From positions 221,066 to 285,065 of the forward strand of contig WNNJ02003660.1 of the NCBI GenBank assembly GCA_012934845.2: a DNA stretch of 64,000 nucleotides, given 5' to 3'. Source of the stretch: Pomphorhynchus laevis. Lineage: Eukaryota > Acanthocephala > Palaeacanthocephala > Echinorhynchida > Pomphorhynchidae. The number at the start of each line of letters is the position of its first letter. Position 1 is the first letter of the stretch. Positions 1 to 10,627 of the stretch are shown here, piece by piece. The position numbers and the translations under genes are program-made. The notes under the pieces are model-generated. The model did not search any database, was not told the DNA's origin, and worked only from the letters and a program-made list of their open reading frames with translations.

Positions 1-1500
1 AACTTGTTTAACTCGTCCATCCGCAGTCGTATCTTCCCTTCACTTTGGAAATCCGCAATCGTTCGTCCCCTCCTTAAGAAACAATCGCTCGACCCCTCCC
101 TTCCTTCTAGCTATCGCCCCATTTCACTACTCCCTACTCTTTCTAAGCTCTTAGAACGCCTCATCTTAATACAAATCAACGCTTATCTCTCCTCATCCAA
201 TCTGTACCCTCCTTTCCAATCCGCTTTCCGCTCTAATCACTCGACAGAAATCGCATGCATAAAAGTGTACAACGACTTACTCATTTCTCGAGACAAGGCT
301 CTATATAGTGTTCTCATCTCCCTCGACCTCTCCTCCGCATTCGACATTGTCGACCACTCCGTCCTCCTTTCTCGCCTTCGTTATGATTACGGCTTTTCTT
401 CCTCCTCCGTAGCATGGTTCGCCTCATATCTATCCGACCGTTCCTTTCGCGTCTGTTCTAATTCATCATCCTCCCCTCCCATCCCTATTTTTTGCGGGGT
501 CCCACAAGGTTCAGTCCTAGGTCCCCTGCTTTTCTCTCTTCTGCTTGGCGATCTCTCTCCGTTTATCAAACCTTACTCCTTTAACGTCATGCAATACGCC
601 GATGACATTCTAATCTATGCTCATTCACCCGCACATCGCATACACGATATCAGCATTTCTGCCTCTAACTGTCTTTCTTCTATCTACAAACGTCTCTCCA
701 ATCTCCATCTCGTTCTAAACCCCGAAAAGTCCAAAATAATGTGGATCCTCCACCGTAAACCAAACATATCTCCTCCCACTGTATATTTTGCCTCATCGAT
801 CATCCCCATAGTCCACAATCTCACTTTCTTAGGCTTTCATTTCGATGATGACCTTTCCTTTAAACCCTTCGTCCGTGACAAGGTCCGCTCATCTAACTTA
901 ATTCTCCGTGACATCCGCCGTATCTGCCCCCTTATCGACTTCCGTTCTTGTATGTCCCTTCTTTCATCGCTTCTTTTCCCTAAAATCGATTACTGACTTA
1001 GCCTTTTCGCCAATTCTCCAAAATCCATCATCCTACCCCTACAACACTCAAGAACACTCGAAAGACGAGTGTTCTTTCGTCTCCGTAGCTTGTTCACACA
1101 TCCACATATTTAGCCCAACTCTCCTGGCCCACCATACACATCCGCATCAAACTCCGCCTTCTTCTCGTTACTTTTCGTCTCATCGCTGTCGGCTCCCCAT
1201 CGTTCATCAACCTTCCTTTCTTAGACGATACTCGCCCCACCTCGCTATCGCTTCGTTCCTGTCATACCCTCTTACTCCACGTTCCTAATTACTCCAACAA
1301 CTACGGTATCCGATCCTTCCTCGTCGCCGCCTCACTCGCCTGGAATCAACTCCCTCTCGACGTCCACCGCGCCCCCTCCTTTATCACATTCAAACACCTT
1401 CTCCGTTCACACCTTCTCGACAAATGATTCACAGTCTTGTTTTGTTGTGGTCATGTAAGCGTGCGCTGGCACGCATTTGCCACGTTAAAATAAATCCTTG
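1..1500 (+). mobile_element. Family A L2/CR1-like LINE, copy 1 (5' cut by window edge)
   Basis: The copy holds RT from before the fingers through YADD to the C-terminal region, then a short 3' tail. After the RT frame stops near 996 the C-terminal region continues in other frames to about 1430. The tail (1446-1500) has GTAAGC, a 6-bp hairpin (1459-1474, stem GCGTGC/GCACGC) and ATTTGCCACGTTAAA. The next family A copy starts about 10 bp later in the same orientation. Endonuclease and ORF1 would lie left of the window. The L2/CR1 assignment rests on the LSSAFDIVDH, WFASYLSDRS and GVPQGSVLGPLLF signatures; the exact clade is not settled. Confidence 0.9.
4..996 (+). pseudogene. Reverse transcriptase domain of family A LINE (partial ORF2)
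   Basis: This 330-residue open frame is already open at base 1, so no true start is visible. RT blocks appear in order: SSYRPISLL near residue 36, FRSNHSTE near 77, SLDLSSAFDIVDH with the first catalytic Asp near 111, GVPQGSVLGPLLF near 165, and YADD at 198-201 with both catalytic Asp residues. LTFLGFHFDDDLS is the block after the palm. The frame ends in a stop at KIDY, where relatives read KIDYCLSLF, so a TGC-to-TGA change has removed the C-terminal domain. Its role in an intact element is target-primed reverse transcription of the LINE RNA. Confidence 0.88.
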
Positions 1501-1508
1501 TTTTAATT

Positions 1509-2880
1509 GATCGACCTCTCACTTCCTTCTAGCTATCGCCCACATTTCACTCCTCCCTACTCTTTCTAAGCTCTTAGAGCGCCTTATCTTAATACAGATC
1601 AACGTATATCTCTCTTCATCTAATCTGTATCCTCATTTCCCATTCCATTTCCGCTCTAATTGCTCTACAGGAATCGCCTGCATGAAAGTTCTCAACGACT
1701 TACTCATTTCTCGATACAAGGCTCTATATAGTGTTCTCATCTCCCTCGACATCTCCTCCGCATTCGACATTGTCGACCACTCCGTCCTCCTTTCTCGCCT
1801 TCGTTATGATTACGACTTTTATTCCTCCTCCGTAGCATGGTTTGCCTCATATCTATCCGACCGTTCCTATCGCGTCTGTTCAAATTCATCATCTACCCCT
1901 CCCATTCTTATTTGTTGCGGGGTCTCACAAGGTTTAGTCCAAGATCTCATGATTTTCTCTCTTCTACTTGGCGATCTCTCTCCGTTTATCAAACCTTACT
2001 CTCTTAACGTCATGCAATACACCGATGACATATTTATCTATGATAATGCACCCGCCCATCGCATACACAATATCGGCATATCTGCCACCAACTGTTCTTT
2101 TTCCTGTCCACAAACGTTCATCTCGTCGTCATCTCGTTCTAAACCCCGACAAGTCCAAAATAATACAGGATCCTCCCCCGTCAACCTAACATATACCCTC
2201 CTCTGTATCTTTTGCATCATCAATCATTTCCATAGTATATAATCTCACGTTCTTAAGCATTCCGTTCAATGATCACACTTCCCTTAAACCCTTCGTCCGT
2301 AACATGTTCCGCTTATATAACTTAATTACCAATGACATCCGCCGTATCCGCCTATATCGACTTCCGTTCTTGTGTATCAGCCTTTTCGTCAATTCTTCAA
2401 AATCGATCATCCTACCCTTACAACGCATCATCAACTCAGCCGTTCGAGTGCTCTTCCGTCTCCGTCGCTTCGACTGCACATCCACACATCTTGTCAACTC
2501 TAATGGACCAGCATCCACATCCACCTTCTTCTCGTCACTTTGCGTCTCATCGCTGTCGGCTCCCCATCGTTCATCAACCTGACTTTCTGAGACGACACCC
2601 TCCCTACTTCTTTTTCGATACGTTCTTGTTATTCCTTCTCACTCCACGTTCCCAATTACTCAAACAACTACGTTCTCCAATTTTTCCTCGTTACCGCCCC
2701 CTCTCCTATAATCAGCTCCCTCTCTACGTCTGCCGCGATCCCTCATTTATCACATTTAAATACTTCCTCCATAGCCAGCTTCTAGACACATGACTTAGAT
2801 TTTTGTTACTTTTTTTGGGCATGTAAGCGTGCGCCGGCACGCATTTTCCACATAAAAATAAATCCTTTTTTAACTCCGAG
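1509..2880 (+). mobile_element. Family A LINE, copy 2 (5'-truncated, decayed)
   Basis: Homology to copy 1 begins at the equivalent of base 89 and runs through RT (1682-2242 holds HSVLLSRLRYDYD, a degraded GVSQGLVQD block, and QYTDD in place of QYADD), the C-terminal region and the 3' tail. The tail hairpin lies at 2827-2842 (stem GCGTGC/GCACGC, loop GCCG) and ends in AT-rich sequence near 2880. Several frameshifts split the frame. The 5' truncation is what incomplete reverse transcription leaves. The copy sits directly behind copy 1 in the same direction. Confidence 0.88.
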
Positions 2881-2951
2881 ACCTTCGAACTTCACCAGGT
2901 TGCATGCGATTTCGAAAATTGTAAAGTCTAGACGATCGTCATCGTTCCAAA

Positions 2952-3215
2952 AGATCATGCCACAATATTACTAAATAGAAAATTAAGAATTTTTGGAGCT
3001 GGATCAAAAAAATAGCATTTTTTTGATATTTCGCTAATTTCTGTTAGCATCTTCAGAAAAGATGATTTTCTGAAGATGATGTTCTTAAGATTTTCTGAAA
3101 AGGTAATTTTCTGAAGATACTAGCAGGAGTTAGCGAAAAGCCAAAAAATTTCCTCTTTTCTTTGATTTAGCTCCAATAATTCTTTATCAATAATGGATCA
3201 TTATCAACTATTTAA
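2952..3215. repeat. Foldback element FB, copy 1
   Basis: Left arm 2995-3060 and right arm 3107-3174 are near-complementary over about 66 bp, from GGAGCT to CTTCAGAAAA. The right terminus continues as CAATAATTCTTTATCAATAATGGATCA to the ATCAACTATTTAA end; the left terminus has decayed. Each arm contains its own small hairpin, GCTAA/TTAGC. The middle has extra TTTTCTGAAGAT repeats. Other copies lie near 23.3, 36.6 and 48.9 kb. It has no coding capacity. It looks like a non-autonomous foldback or MITE-type element; a retrotransposed structured RNA is the alternative. Confidence 0.75.
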
Positions 3216-3240
3216 CAAATAAAAAATTCTTGTGGGATTT

Positions 3241-4832
3241 GTGCTGCTATGACGAGTACGTGTTCTGAAGTTACGAAGTCAAGAAGTTCAGGAGCGTTCA
3301 TACATTTAACCAGTTTATCGTCAAGATTTGACGATGTAACGGAAACTCCAAAATTATCTACGATAGGTACTTATACTGATACTCCTGCGTTCAATCATTA
3401 TATTATGCATCAGTCGAATACAGAGTTAGATCTGGACGATCGTTCGATAAAAAATCGATTCAATCGTTCCTTGAGGACGCATCACATGAGACTAATGTGA
3501 TGGAGAACTCCATCACAGAAGGTAAGTCATATTATCGTTAGGCCTATTAATAATCGACGACAAAAAGTTAGCTTTCCAAATAATCGAAAACATGCGGTAA
3601 ATCCTACAAATCATCGACGGTCGTCAATTACCTCTAGGGCTCAATCTTTAATAGTACCGACTGCTAGCTCCAGAGAATTTAACTCTCGAATAGAGTTAAA
3701 CGTTATCGTGAGCGGTGTTAAAGAATCACTCTGCAACAATCCACAAAGTAGATTGAATGACGATATCAAGCATATTCGCAAGGAGTCTTCAAAAATTTAT
3801 CTCCAGAGCGATATGGATGTTGCAAAGCGTCTAAAAGTTCAAAGAGTTTTTTGACTAAACAAGAAACTGTCAATCAAGCCAATGATTTTAAAGGTTGTTC
3901 CTAACTAAAAATATCATGCCAACTTCCTACCTAAGCATGTATTTAGATTTAGGTTCTGATTCTCGTATACTCCGTGATTTATCTCCTGCAGATAGTTTAA
4001 GAAGACACTAGGCTTTCGATGAGCTGCACCGACGACTGGAAAGTGGTAAAAGCGACCTATGTGTCCGGAATTTTCGGGTGGTCATGTGCCGTTTAGCTGT
4101 AAGGTGGAAACCCTTTGTTGTATTTTGTATCCCGAAACATGAATACATGGCAACATTTCGGATAATTGTGTTGTCATTCCTAACTATTTTCTAATATGGT
4201 AGGATCGCTCGTGTGGTAAACGTGGAGGTAGGTTAGCCGAATATGTGTGAAATTGTCTATGGTATCGAACATTTCTGTTTTTTCGTGACGAGATCGGATA
4301 TTCATTTGAAGGTATCGCTTTTACAATGGGAAGTCGACAGATACCTCGATTCTGTGTTCTTTATCGCTCTGCATCCATGTGAATTAAGATTTGACTTCCT
4401 TAAACTACATTTGTTAAGTTTATCTTGGTATTTTCTAATTATGCTTTTAGGTGACTTCAGCATCCGCCACATAGACTGGGAAAGTAGCTTTTCACGACAA
4501 CATCACGGGATTGGAAAAGTATTTAGTGAATTTTCAGTTACTCGAAATGCTACTGGCTTAACATATTAAAACACTACTTGTGGAACAGGGAGGCCTTTTA
4601 TACTCGATTTTGTCTTTACTACGTGTTTGAAGGACGTATCAAATGTTCGTTATGACGTACCGATCGCCAATAGCGATCATTATGTACTCTCTCTATGCGA
4701 CAGTCGGTATTCAACAGGGTCTCTCTAAACTCCAATTTAAAAGACGTTGTTGGGTAGGTGTTGATTCTAGTCAACTAGTTCCAAGCTTCCCAAAGGGCAT
4801 TTGGGATAGTCTTCATGTTCACTTCGATTCAA
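3241..4832 (+). mobile_element. Family J (Jockey/CR1-like) LINE, decayed ORF1 to endonuclease
   Basis: ORF1 traces come first. An 83-residue Ser/Thr-rich ORF starts at an ATG at 3249. An RRM-like stretch follows at about 3700-3900 (NVIVSGVKES, RLNDDIKHIRK, KPMILKVV). Then comes the C-terminal block at about 4015-4085 (ELHRRLESGKSDL, VRNFRVV). Endonuclease pieces follow: LGDFSIRHIDWE near 4446-4485 and a GRPFILDFVFTT block near 4590. This order matches the J copy at the right end of the window. The frame is broken in several places. A hairpin at 4835 and a family B 3' end follow directly, so RT is missing here. Confidence 0.75.
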
Positions 4833-4834
4833 AT

Positions 4835-4888
4835 GTTCCAATAGCCTTTGATTTTCTTCTTGAGAAGAAAATCAAAGGCTACTGGAAC
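4835..4888. repeat. 26-bp near-perfect palindrome with 2-nt spacer
   Basis: The arms 4835-4860 and 4863-4888 are reverse complements with one mismatch (GTTCCAATAGCC against GTTCCAGTAGCC), separated by TG. It sits where J LINE sequence gives way to a family B 3' fragment, so it probably marks the rearrangement breakpoint. Confidence 0.85.
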
Positions 4889-4889
4889 C

Positions 4890-5535
4890 AGCTATTATCA
4901 ACCGACTGTCACTTAAACATTTCGTTAGAGATAAAGTACGCTCATCTAACTTGATACTCCGCAACCTCCGTCAAGTTCGTAGATTGATCGATTTCCCTTT
5001 TTGTATGACTCTCATATCTTCTCTCCTTTTTTCCCGACTCGATTATTGTCTTAGTCTATTTTCCAACTCACCTAAATCCACTCTTCTTCCCCTACAACGC
5101 ATCGTCAACGCAGCCGTCCGAATTCTCCCCCGTCTTCGTCGTTTTGATCATACATCCTACCATCTTGCTTCTCTCGATTTGCCTACAATTTATTGTCGTG
5201 TTCAAATTCGTCTTCTTATCGTTGCTTTCCGCCTTGTAACTTTTCATACCCCTTCATTTCTCAACCTTCCTTTTCTTGATAATTCTCGTCCTGTTTACTG
5301 TTCCTTGCGTTCCTGTAATTCCCTTCTTTTACATGTCTCAAACTACTCTACCTATTTTGGCTTCCGCTCCTTCCTTGTGGCTGCTCCTCTCTCGTGGAAT
5401 CATCTGCCCATTCATATACGCCAATTAACCTCAACACCGTGTTTCAAAATCCTAATCCGATCCCATTTAAACAATTTAACAAATTTATCTGTATGACTTT
5501 TGTTGAGTGTTTTTAGTATTAAAACATTAAAAGCA
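4890..5535 (+). mobile_element. Family B LINE, 3' fragment
   Basis: This is the C-terminal part of a family B L2/CR1-like LINE. It matches the family B copy at 12660-13260 closely; both share the CATTTCGTTAGAGATAAAGT segment just before the frame. The open part is 4951-5496. Downstream sequence to about 5535 is AT-rich (AAAACATTAAAAGCAAAAGC) and does not carry the usual hairpin tail, so the 3' end is altered or lost. RT palm and upstream domains are absent. Confidence 0.85.
4951..5496 (+). pseudogene. Family B LINE ORF2 C-terminal region
   Basis: The frame has 181 residues, from MILRNLRQVRRLID (post-palm and thumb) through FSRLDYCLSLF and LPLQRIVNAAVRIL to the typical C-terminal end WNHLPIHIRQ. 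All are hallmarks of the region after YADD in L2/CR1-like LINEs. There is no catalytic residue in this piece and no plausible independent start. It is a truncated retrotransposon fragment, not a host gene. Confidence 0.85.
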
Positions 5536-5778
5536 AAAGCAAAATATCAGTAACGAGCAATCCAAGGATAAAGTTATCTAACGTTGTCTTGATCCGCATG
5601 TATTATCCAAATGTTGACTAAATCCTTGAATTGTATTAGTGATTATGCAGCCACAATGCCTGTGGTAAAGAGTTCCACAATTTTAACGCTTTGCATGACA
5701 ATCGCGATACCATTGTGGACCTTTCAATTTGCCTCGTGCGCAACATTAGTGAATGGCACCTATGACTTTATCGGACAT

Positions 5779-6030
5779 TCATTTCAACGCTGTCGCTTGA
5801 ATTTTCATCCCCTTAACTATACGCCGCATCGCGAGCATATCCAGTAGTCTGTTTTGCACTGACATAATAATACCCTTCGAAGTAAATCGATCATTATAAA
5901 TCAATCATTTCAACGCTGTCGCTTGAATTTTCATCCCCTTAACTATACGCCGCATCGCGAGCAGATCCAGTAGTCTGTTTTGCACTGACATAATAATACC
6001 CTTCGAAGTAAATCGATCATTATAAATCAT
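5779..6030. repeat. 126-bp tandem duplication
   Basis: Two adjacent units, 5779-5904 and 5905-6030, are almost identical (one visible difference, GAGCATATCC against GAGCAGATCC). They lie within the J LINE C-terminal region. The near-identity means the duplication is much younger than the decayed LINE around it. Confidence 0.92.
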
Positions 6031-6052
6031 AATTTCCCTTCTTTGAATGTGT

Positions 6053-6565
6053 TTACTGCAACGCCGTAGAATTTTCCCTAGGTCTCTTATTTTGCCAGTC
6101 GTGGAAGTGATTGACGCCTGGATATTCGAGGTGAGGACGAACTAGCGCGTTGTATAGCCGAACACAGCAGAGTGTAGATACTGACAGAAAACGGTGTTTA
6201 ATCAGATAAAGCATCTTTATTGTGAAACTGCAGCGTCTATCATTGTATATTCTAGTTTTCAGTGTCGATTGCAAAAGTATGCCAAGATCACGAATTTGAT
6301 TAGTCGAAATAATTCTACAGAACCCGGCACTGTACAAGGAAGAAATATAGGACCTACCGAGCCGTATGTGTATGTGGGAGCACTTCGAAATGTTTAATAC
6401 TAGGCAGGTGTTAGCACACCACATATGAACCCTATCAATATCACGCTGTAAGCGGATATGGTTTTCTTCAGATTGGGCATCACACCATATTTTTATATCA
6501 TCAGCAAAAGCTAAAAATGAACAGAGCAATTGAATCAGTAGACTCTTCATGAACATATATAGCAA
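6053..6565 (-). pseudogene. RT palm/thumb of family J LINE
   Basis: The 170-residue open frame contains AFADDIKIW, the YADD block with both Asp residues present and Tyr replaced by Phe. It then has a long helical stretch, NISKCSHIHI, IRDLGILL and a thumb region (YNALVRPHLEYP). GVSHGTILRPLL just upstream corresponds to GVPQGSILGPLL, with Gln changed to His. The piece starts inside the palm, so it is non-functional. It is the 3' part of the J copy split by the family A insertion. Confidence 0.82.
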
Positions 6566-6696
6566 TAGAGGTCTTAGTATAGTACCATGAGAAACTCCTG
6601 AAGTAATTAAACGTGGCGAGGATAATATACTGCCAATTCGTACTCAAAAAGATCTATTAGATAGAAAATCACTAATCCATCATACAACTAAAAATA

Positions 6697-7877
6697 GATT
6701 TATTTTTACGTGGCAAATGAGTGCTGCGCACGCTTACATGACAACGAAGAAAAAACAAAAACAAAAGTCTAAATAATGTGTCAAGTAGGTGGGAATAGAG
6801 GAGGTATTTGAATGTGATAAAGGAGGGAGTGCGGCGGACGTCGAGATGGGGCTGATTCCAGGCGAGGGGATGGGGTCGGCGACAAGGAAAAATCAGAGAC
6901 CGTAATTATTAGAGTAATTGGAATATGGAGTAAAAGAGAATGACGGGAACGCAACTATAGAGAGGTGGGGCGAGTGTCGTCTAAGAATGTGAGGTTGATG
7001 AACGATGGAAGCCGGCAGCGATGAGACAAAAAGTGACGAGAAGGCGGAGTTGGATGCGGATGTGGATTGTGGGTCAGTAGAATTGTACAAGATTTGTGGA
7101 TGTGTGGTCAAAGCGACAGAAACGTAGGAGCACTCAAACGGCGAAGTTGATGATGCGTTGTAGGGTTATGATGATGAATTTTGGAGAATTGGCGAAAATG
7201 CTAATGCAGTAATTGACTTTAAGGAAGAGAAGCGATGAAAGAAGATACATACAAGATCGGAAGTCGATAATATGATGAATACGGCGGATGTCGCGGATAA
7301 TTAAGTTAGATGAGTGGACGTTGTCGCGGACGAAGGCTATAATGGAAAGATGATTATCGAAATGAAAGCCGAAGAAAGTGAGATTATGAACTACGGGAAT
7401 GATTGATGAGGCAAAATATACAGTGGAAGGAGATATGTTAGGTTGACGGGAATTATCCACATTATTTTGGACTTTTCGGAGTTTAGAACGAGATGAAGAG
7501 GGAAGAGACATTTGTAGATATAAAAAAGACAGTTGGCGGCAGAAATGCCGATATCGTGTATGAGATGAACGTGTGCATTATCATAGATGATGATGTCATC
7601 AGCGTATTGCATGACGTTAAAGGAATAAGGTTTGATAAACGGAGAGAGATCGCCATGCATAAAAGAGAAAAACAGCGGGTATAGAACTCAACCTTGTATG
7701 ACCCCGCAGAAAATAGGAATAGGAGAAGATGATGATGAATTTGAACAGACGCGACAATAACAGTCGGATAAATATGTGGCAAACCATGCTACGGAGGAGG
7801 ATGAAAAGCCATAATCATAACGAAAGCGAGACAGGAGGATGGAGTGGTCGACGATGTCGAATGTAGAGGAGAGGTCG
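6697..7877 (-). mobile_element. Family A LINE, copy 3, nested inside a J LINE
   Basis: On the minus strand it begins inside RT at ADLSSTFDIVDHS (junction about 7877). It runs through the CGVIQG block, QYADD (about 7600), FFGFHFDNHLS and the C-terminal region to the tail at about 6700-6745. The tail hairpin at 6719-6733 carries one mismatch. The 5' truncation and intact tail are typical of LINE insertion. J sequence on both sides (FDRVSHSRLIQ before, WISDFLSNRS after) shows the target was the J RT gene. The frames are broken several times. Confidence 0.85.
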
Positions 7878-8149
7878 GCCACTATTTGAATGAGACGACT
7901 ATGGGAAACCCTGTCGAATTTACGACTAAAATCGAACATAACCACATCAACTGCCTTTTCCCTTGATAAGGATTCAATCCCAGCTTCACGGTCCGTCAAT
8001 AGTTTCGTAAAGCAAGAACATCCTTTTCTGAAGCCATGTTGTATAGAGATATACATAGAGCTATCTTGGCCTGTGATGCTAAAGTGATCGACTATGTGAT
8101 CGTAAATAATCATTTCGAGTACCCTGGCCAGATGACTTGTAAGGCTCAT
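7688..8149 (-). pseudogene. Chimeric RT ORF: J LINE fingers/palm fused in frame to family A palm
   Basis: The first ~91 residues are J-type (MSLTSHLARVLEMIIYDHIV, GFRKGCSCFTKLL, VVMFDFSRKFDRVSHSRLIQ). The remainder is family A (IVADLSSTFDIVDHSILLSR, WFATYLSDC, IFCGVIQG). The join at about 7877 keeps the frame. The fusion is the accidental result of the nested insertion. It contains two RT motif-A-like blocks and no complete RT, so no function is proposed. Confidence 0.8.
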
Positions 8150-8897
8150 AGCTCGATAGTTGTCAGCTAACCGACGGTCACTTTTTTAAACGCCTGCACC
8201 GCTACTGCACAATCCCATTCAGATGGTATTTGCATGATATCCAGGGATGATTGAATGAAACAAGCTAGTGACTGAAAAAGCCAAAGTTAACTTAATAATT
8301 TGAGTTGATGCGAATGACTGTAATTGGGATCTGAAGAAGATGAAGATGACAATTGTGATAATCTTCGGACTACGTCCTTCTCGTTGATTATAATGGAATC
8401 TAACACTCAGGGAAGCTGATGCTCCGAAAGGGATCAGCTACACTATAACTACCATTGTATAGCTCGAATGCATTAGCAAATTTATTAGCAATGTATGATG
8501 GGGAATCAAGCAACATTCCGTTCGAGGATAACCTAGTGATTTCACAATAAAAACGTGCACCTTGACGAACATATGACCAAAAACGTTTGTGAAAACCATT
8601 TAAAAATTTAACAATTTGGCAATCCTACTCCAAAAGTTTCAGCACTCTGAGCCGTTTAGATGCATTGCGAGCAAGTTTGAATTGAGCTATCAAATTACCT
8701 TTGTGTCTACATTTTATAAACAAATCGTTGTCTTTTTAGAGCTTTCTGGAAATTACTGTCAAACCATGGAGATTTCCTACGAAAATTTTCGAATTAATTT
8801 ACGTGGCACAAAATCATCAGATATTCGATTGAGTAAATCTCGAATGAAACGCCAACGTTTCTGGTTACCAACATCACCATTTGAGAAAATACAAGAT

Positions 8898-9122
8898 CTA
8901 GCATATATGAACAAACATCAGTAGCAAATCTGATGGCGCGGATAATTGTTGAATGAATAATTGGTTACCTACTAGGAACTCCCATAGCTTCTTATCGTTA
9001 GGGAGGCAGATATCAACACTGTTGTTGCCTTCTTCGTCGACCGCTAAGGTCGGCAAATTAAAATCACCAACTAAAAAGAAAGAGTGATTGTTCGTGCTAC
9101 ATCTTCTAGTTAGAATGTACAT
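8898..9122 (-). pseudogene. AP-endonuclease fragment of J LINE
   Basis: The 74-residue fragment carries FFLVGDFNLPTLAVDEEG, the GDFN block of the APE-type endonuclease in the Jockey/CR1 group, followed by LWEFLVGNQLFIQQ, a helix typical of the same domain. In intact enzymes the Asp and Asn of GDFN belong to the active site that nicks target DNA. The remaining domain motifs are not readable in one frame. Confidence 0.7.
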
Positions 9123-9385
9123 CAGTTCATTATCTAAAAAAGCAGATTTGGGTGTTTAATAAAAACTCTAAACAAAACGCGAAGGTTGGATATAACTAGA
9201 TCGACTATAAGGCACTCACAGGTTTCTTTCTTATACGAATATCTTACTATGTTGCTAATCACGATCCTCTCTTGGACATAAAAATCTACTCATCCACCTC
9301 TCTTAGGTGGGAACCTATTCGAACGAAACAAATGATAATCTGGAATTGATATTGTACTATTAAGAATGTCATGTTGTAACCACGT

Positions 9386-9949
9386 CTATGAAACAGCCAA
9401 AGAGTATATATACTTAGAATGCGTCCAAACTCTAGCATAAGCTGCGATTATTTTCGACATTAAGCTGTGGATATTGGGATAGCCTACGACAAGAGCACGT
9501 GAAACTCGAGAAAGTGTAGTCACTCGAAAATCCCGAATTACGAGGTTATTTTTTCCCTCAAAAATGCGACGATTTAACTCACTTCTAGCTTCCGTTAGCA
9601 TTTTTCTTTCCTGTATTGAATAGTCGTGACGGATACGAACTAGACCTATACGCAACTTGTGGAAACATATCACGAATCGAGCCTGCTAACTAGTTTCGAA
9701 TACCACCCTCAACAACCGTGGTAAATCAAATCGTTTTCCTAAACGATATATGCCAAGTACCTTAATTTGTTCGCCTAAGTCATGCCTCGCAACTGCACAT
9801 ATCCGAATGAGTACTGGACGTGAATGGCACATATCAGCGTCAATTCTTTTCCGCGTGTCGTATGATGACGGGGACTCACGCACATTCTGCATTATGATGC
9901 ATCGATTCCGCGATGCGCGACGCGCTGTACCCGATAAATTCGCATACAT
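9386..9949 (-). pseudogene. J LINE ORF1 C-terminal region, two frames
   Basis: The part at 9686-9949 ends in DLGEQIKVLGIYRLGKRFDL then PRLLRVVFETS, matching ALFRIGRKINDRPRLLKAIL in the right-end J copy (the RRM-like fold of LINE ORF1 proteins). The part at 9386-9673 carries SIQERKMLTEARSELNRRI, the GKNNLVIRDF block and the start of the endonuclease (NIHSLMSKI, equivalent to NARSLLPKI). A frame change separates the two. ORF1 proteins bind LINE RNA; this copy is broken. Confidence 0.72.
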
Positions 9950-10000
9950 TGGAAAAGTGTTGACGTTAGTTGTTGACTGAGACCGTAGAGGTTAATTGTT

Positions 10001-10627
10001 AATTGATGCTCGTGGACCCAATTTGTAGGAGACTCGTGATTTTTGCTGCTTCTCCGATAAACGCGTTATGATGATATATTTTTTATTGGTGCTAATGTTT
10101 AAATTGTTGTATTTGTTTAATTATTACGTAATGACATAAAATGACGTGTTTAGTTGATTACATTTTTTATAATCGAAATTTCACGAAATTGAGCTTTTTT
10201 AATTTATTTGTTCGATTATCTTCCACTTTTCATAATTCATTTAGTAGGTTCAAATAATTCAAATAAAATTTGAGTGGAGTACTAAGAATTTTCTTATTGC
10301 ATATTAATTTCTTGCATTTATTTTTATTGAAGGAACCTGGAAAACAGCAAAACATTAAAAATATGGATCGCTTTACGATTTCGTATGGCATCTTTTTATG
10401 AAATTGTAAAATAAGCGTCATCTTAAAAATAATTGCCAGAAATCTGATTTATTAAAATTAGTCAATTCATTAAAATTGATTTTATTTTGAATTTCAATTT
10501 TAAATTTTAACTTTATAGATATAAATTATATAAAAACATATAATAATTATTTATTATTTATAATTATTTGTTATTATTTAATTATTTTTATCTAGCATTA
10601 TTTTTTATTATTATATAGTTTTAATAA
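10001..10627. other. AT-rich intergenic stretch with R1 repeat
   Basis: No gene is visible. The part at about 10440-10540 is a minus-strand relative of dispersed repeat R1, recognisable by the reverse complement of TATGAATTGACTAATAAAT and a following AAATTTCAATTTTAAATT tract. The rest is low-complexity A/T. Confidence 0.6.

Larger units (their letters stand above)
5540..6690 (-). mobile_element. Family J LINE, 3' half of an interrupted copy
   Basis: On the minus strand this reads from WISDFLSNRS (near 6680) through SGVSHGTILRPLL to FADD and the C-terminal region, ending near 5540. A C-terminal trace (KVHNGIAIV, SLIQFKDLVNIW) lies around 5600-5720. Its missing upstream part resumes at 7878, beyond an inserted family A LINE. 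A 126-bp tandem duplication (5779-6030) lies in its C-terminal part. Confidence 0.8.
7878..10000 (-). mobile_element. Family J LINE, 5' half of the interrupted copy
   Basis: Read on the minus strand from about 10000, ORF1 traces come first (9386-9949). A degraded endonuclease follows (LVGDFNLPTLAVDEEG near 9070) and then RT fingers (LTSHLARVLEMIIYD near 8145). The endonuclease/RT linker at 8160-8900 is heavily decayed; the open stretches there are not coding. The 5' end fades near 10000. Together with 5540-6690 this forms one interrupted element. Confidence 0.75.

Noticed and set aside
387-569. Antisense ORF within the family A RT
   Set aside because: It is a mirror of the RT-coding strand (Ser/Pro-rich sense gives Gly/Glu/Arg-rich antisense) with no independent support; many similar shadows elsewhere were ignored.
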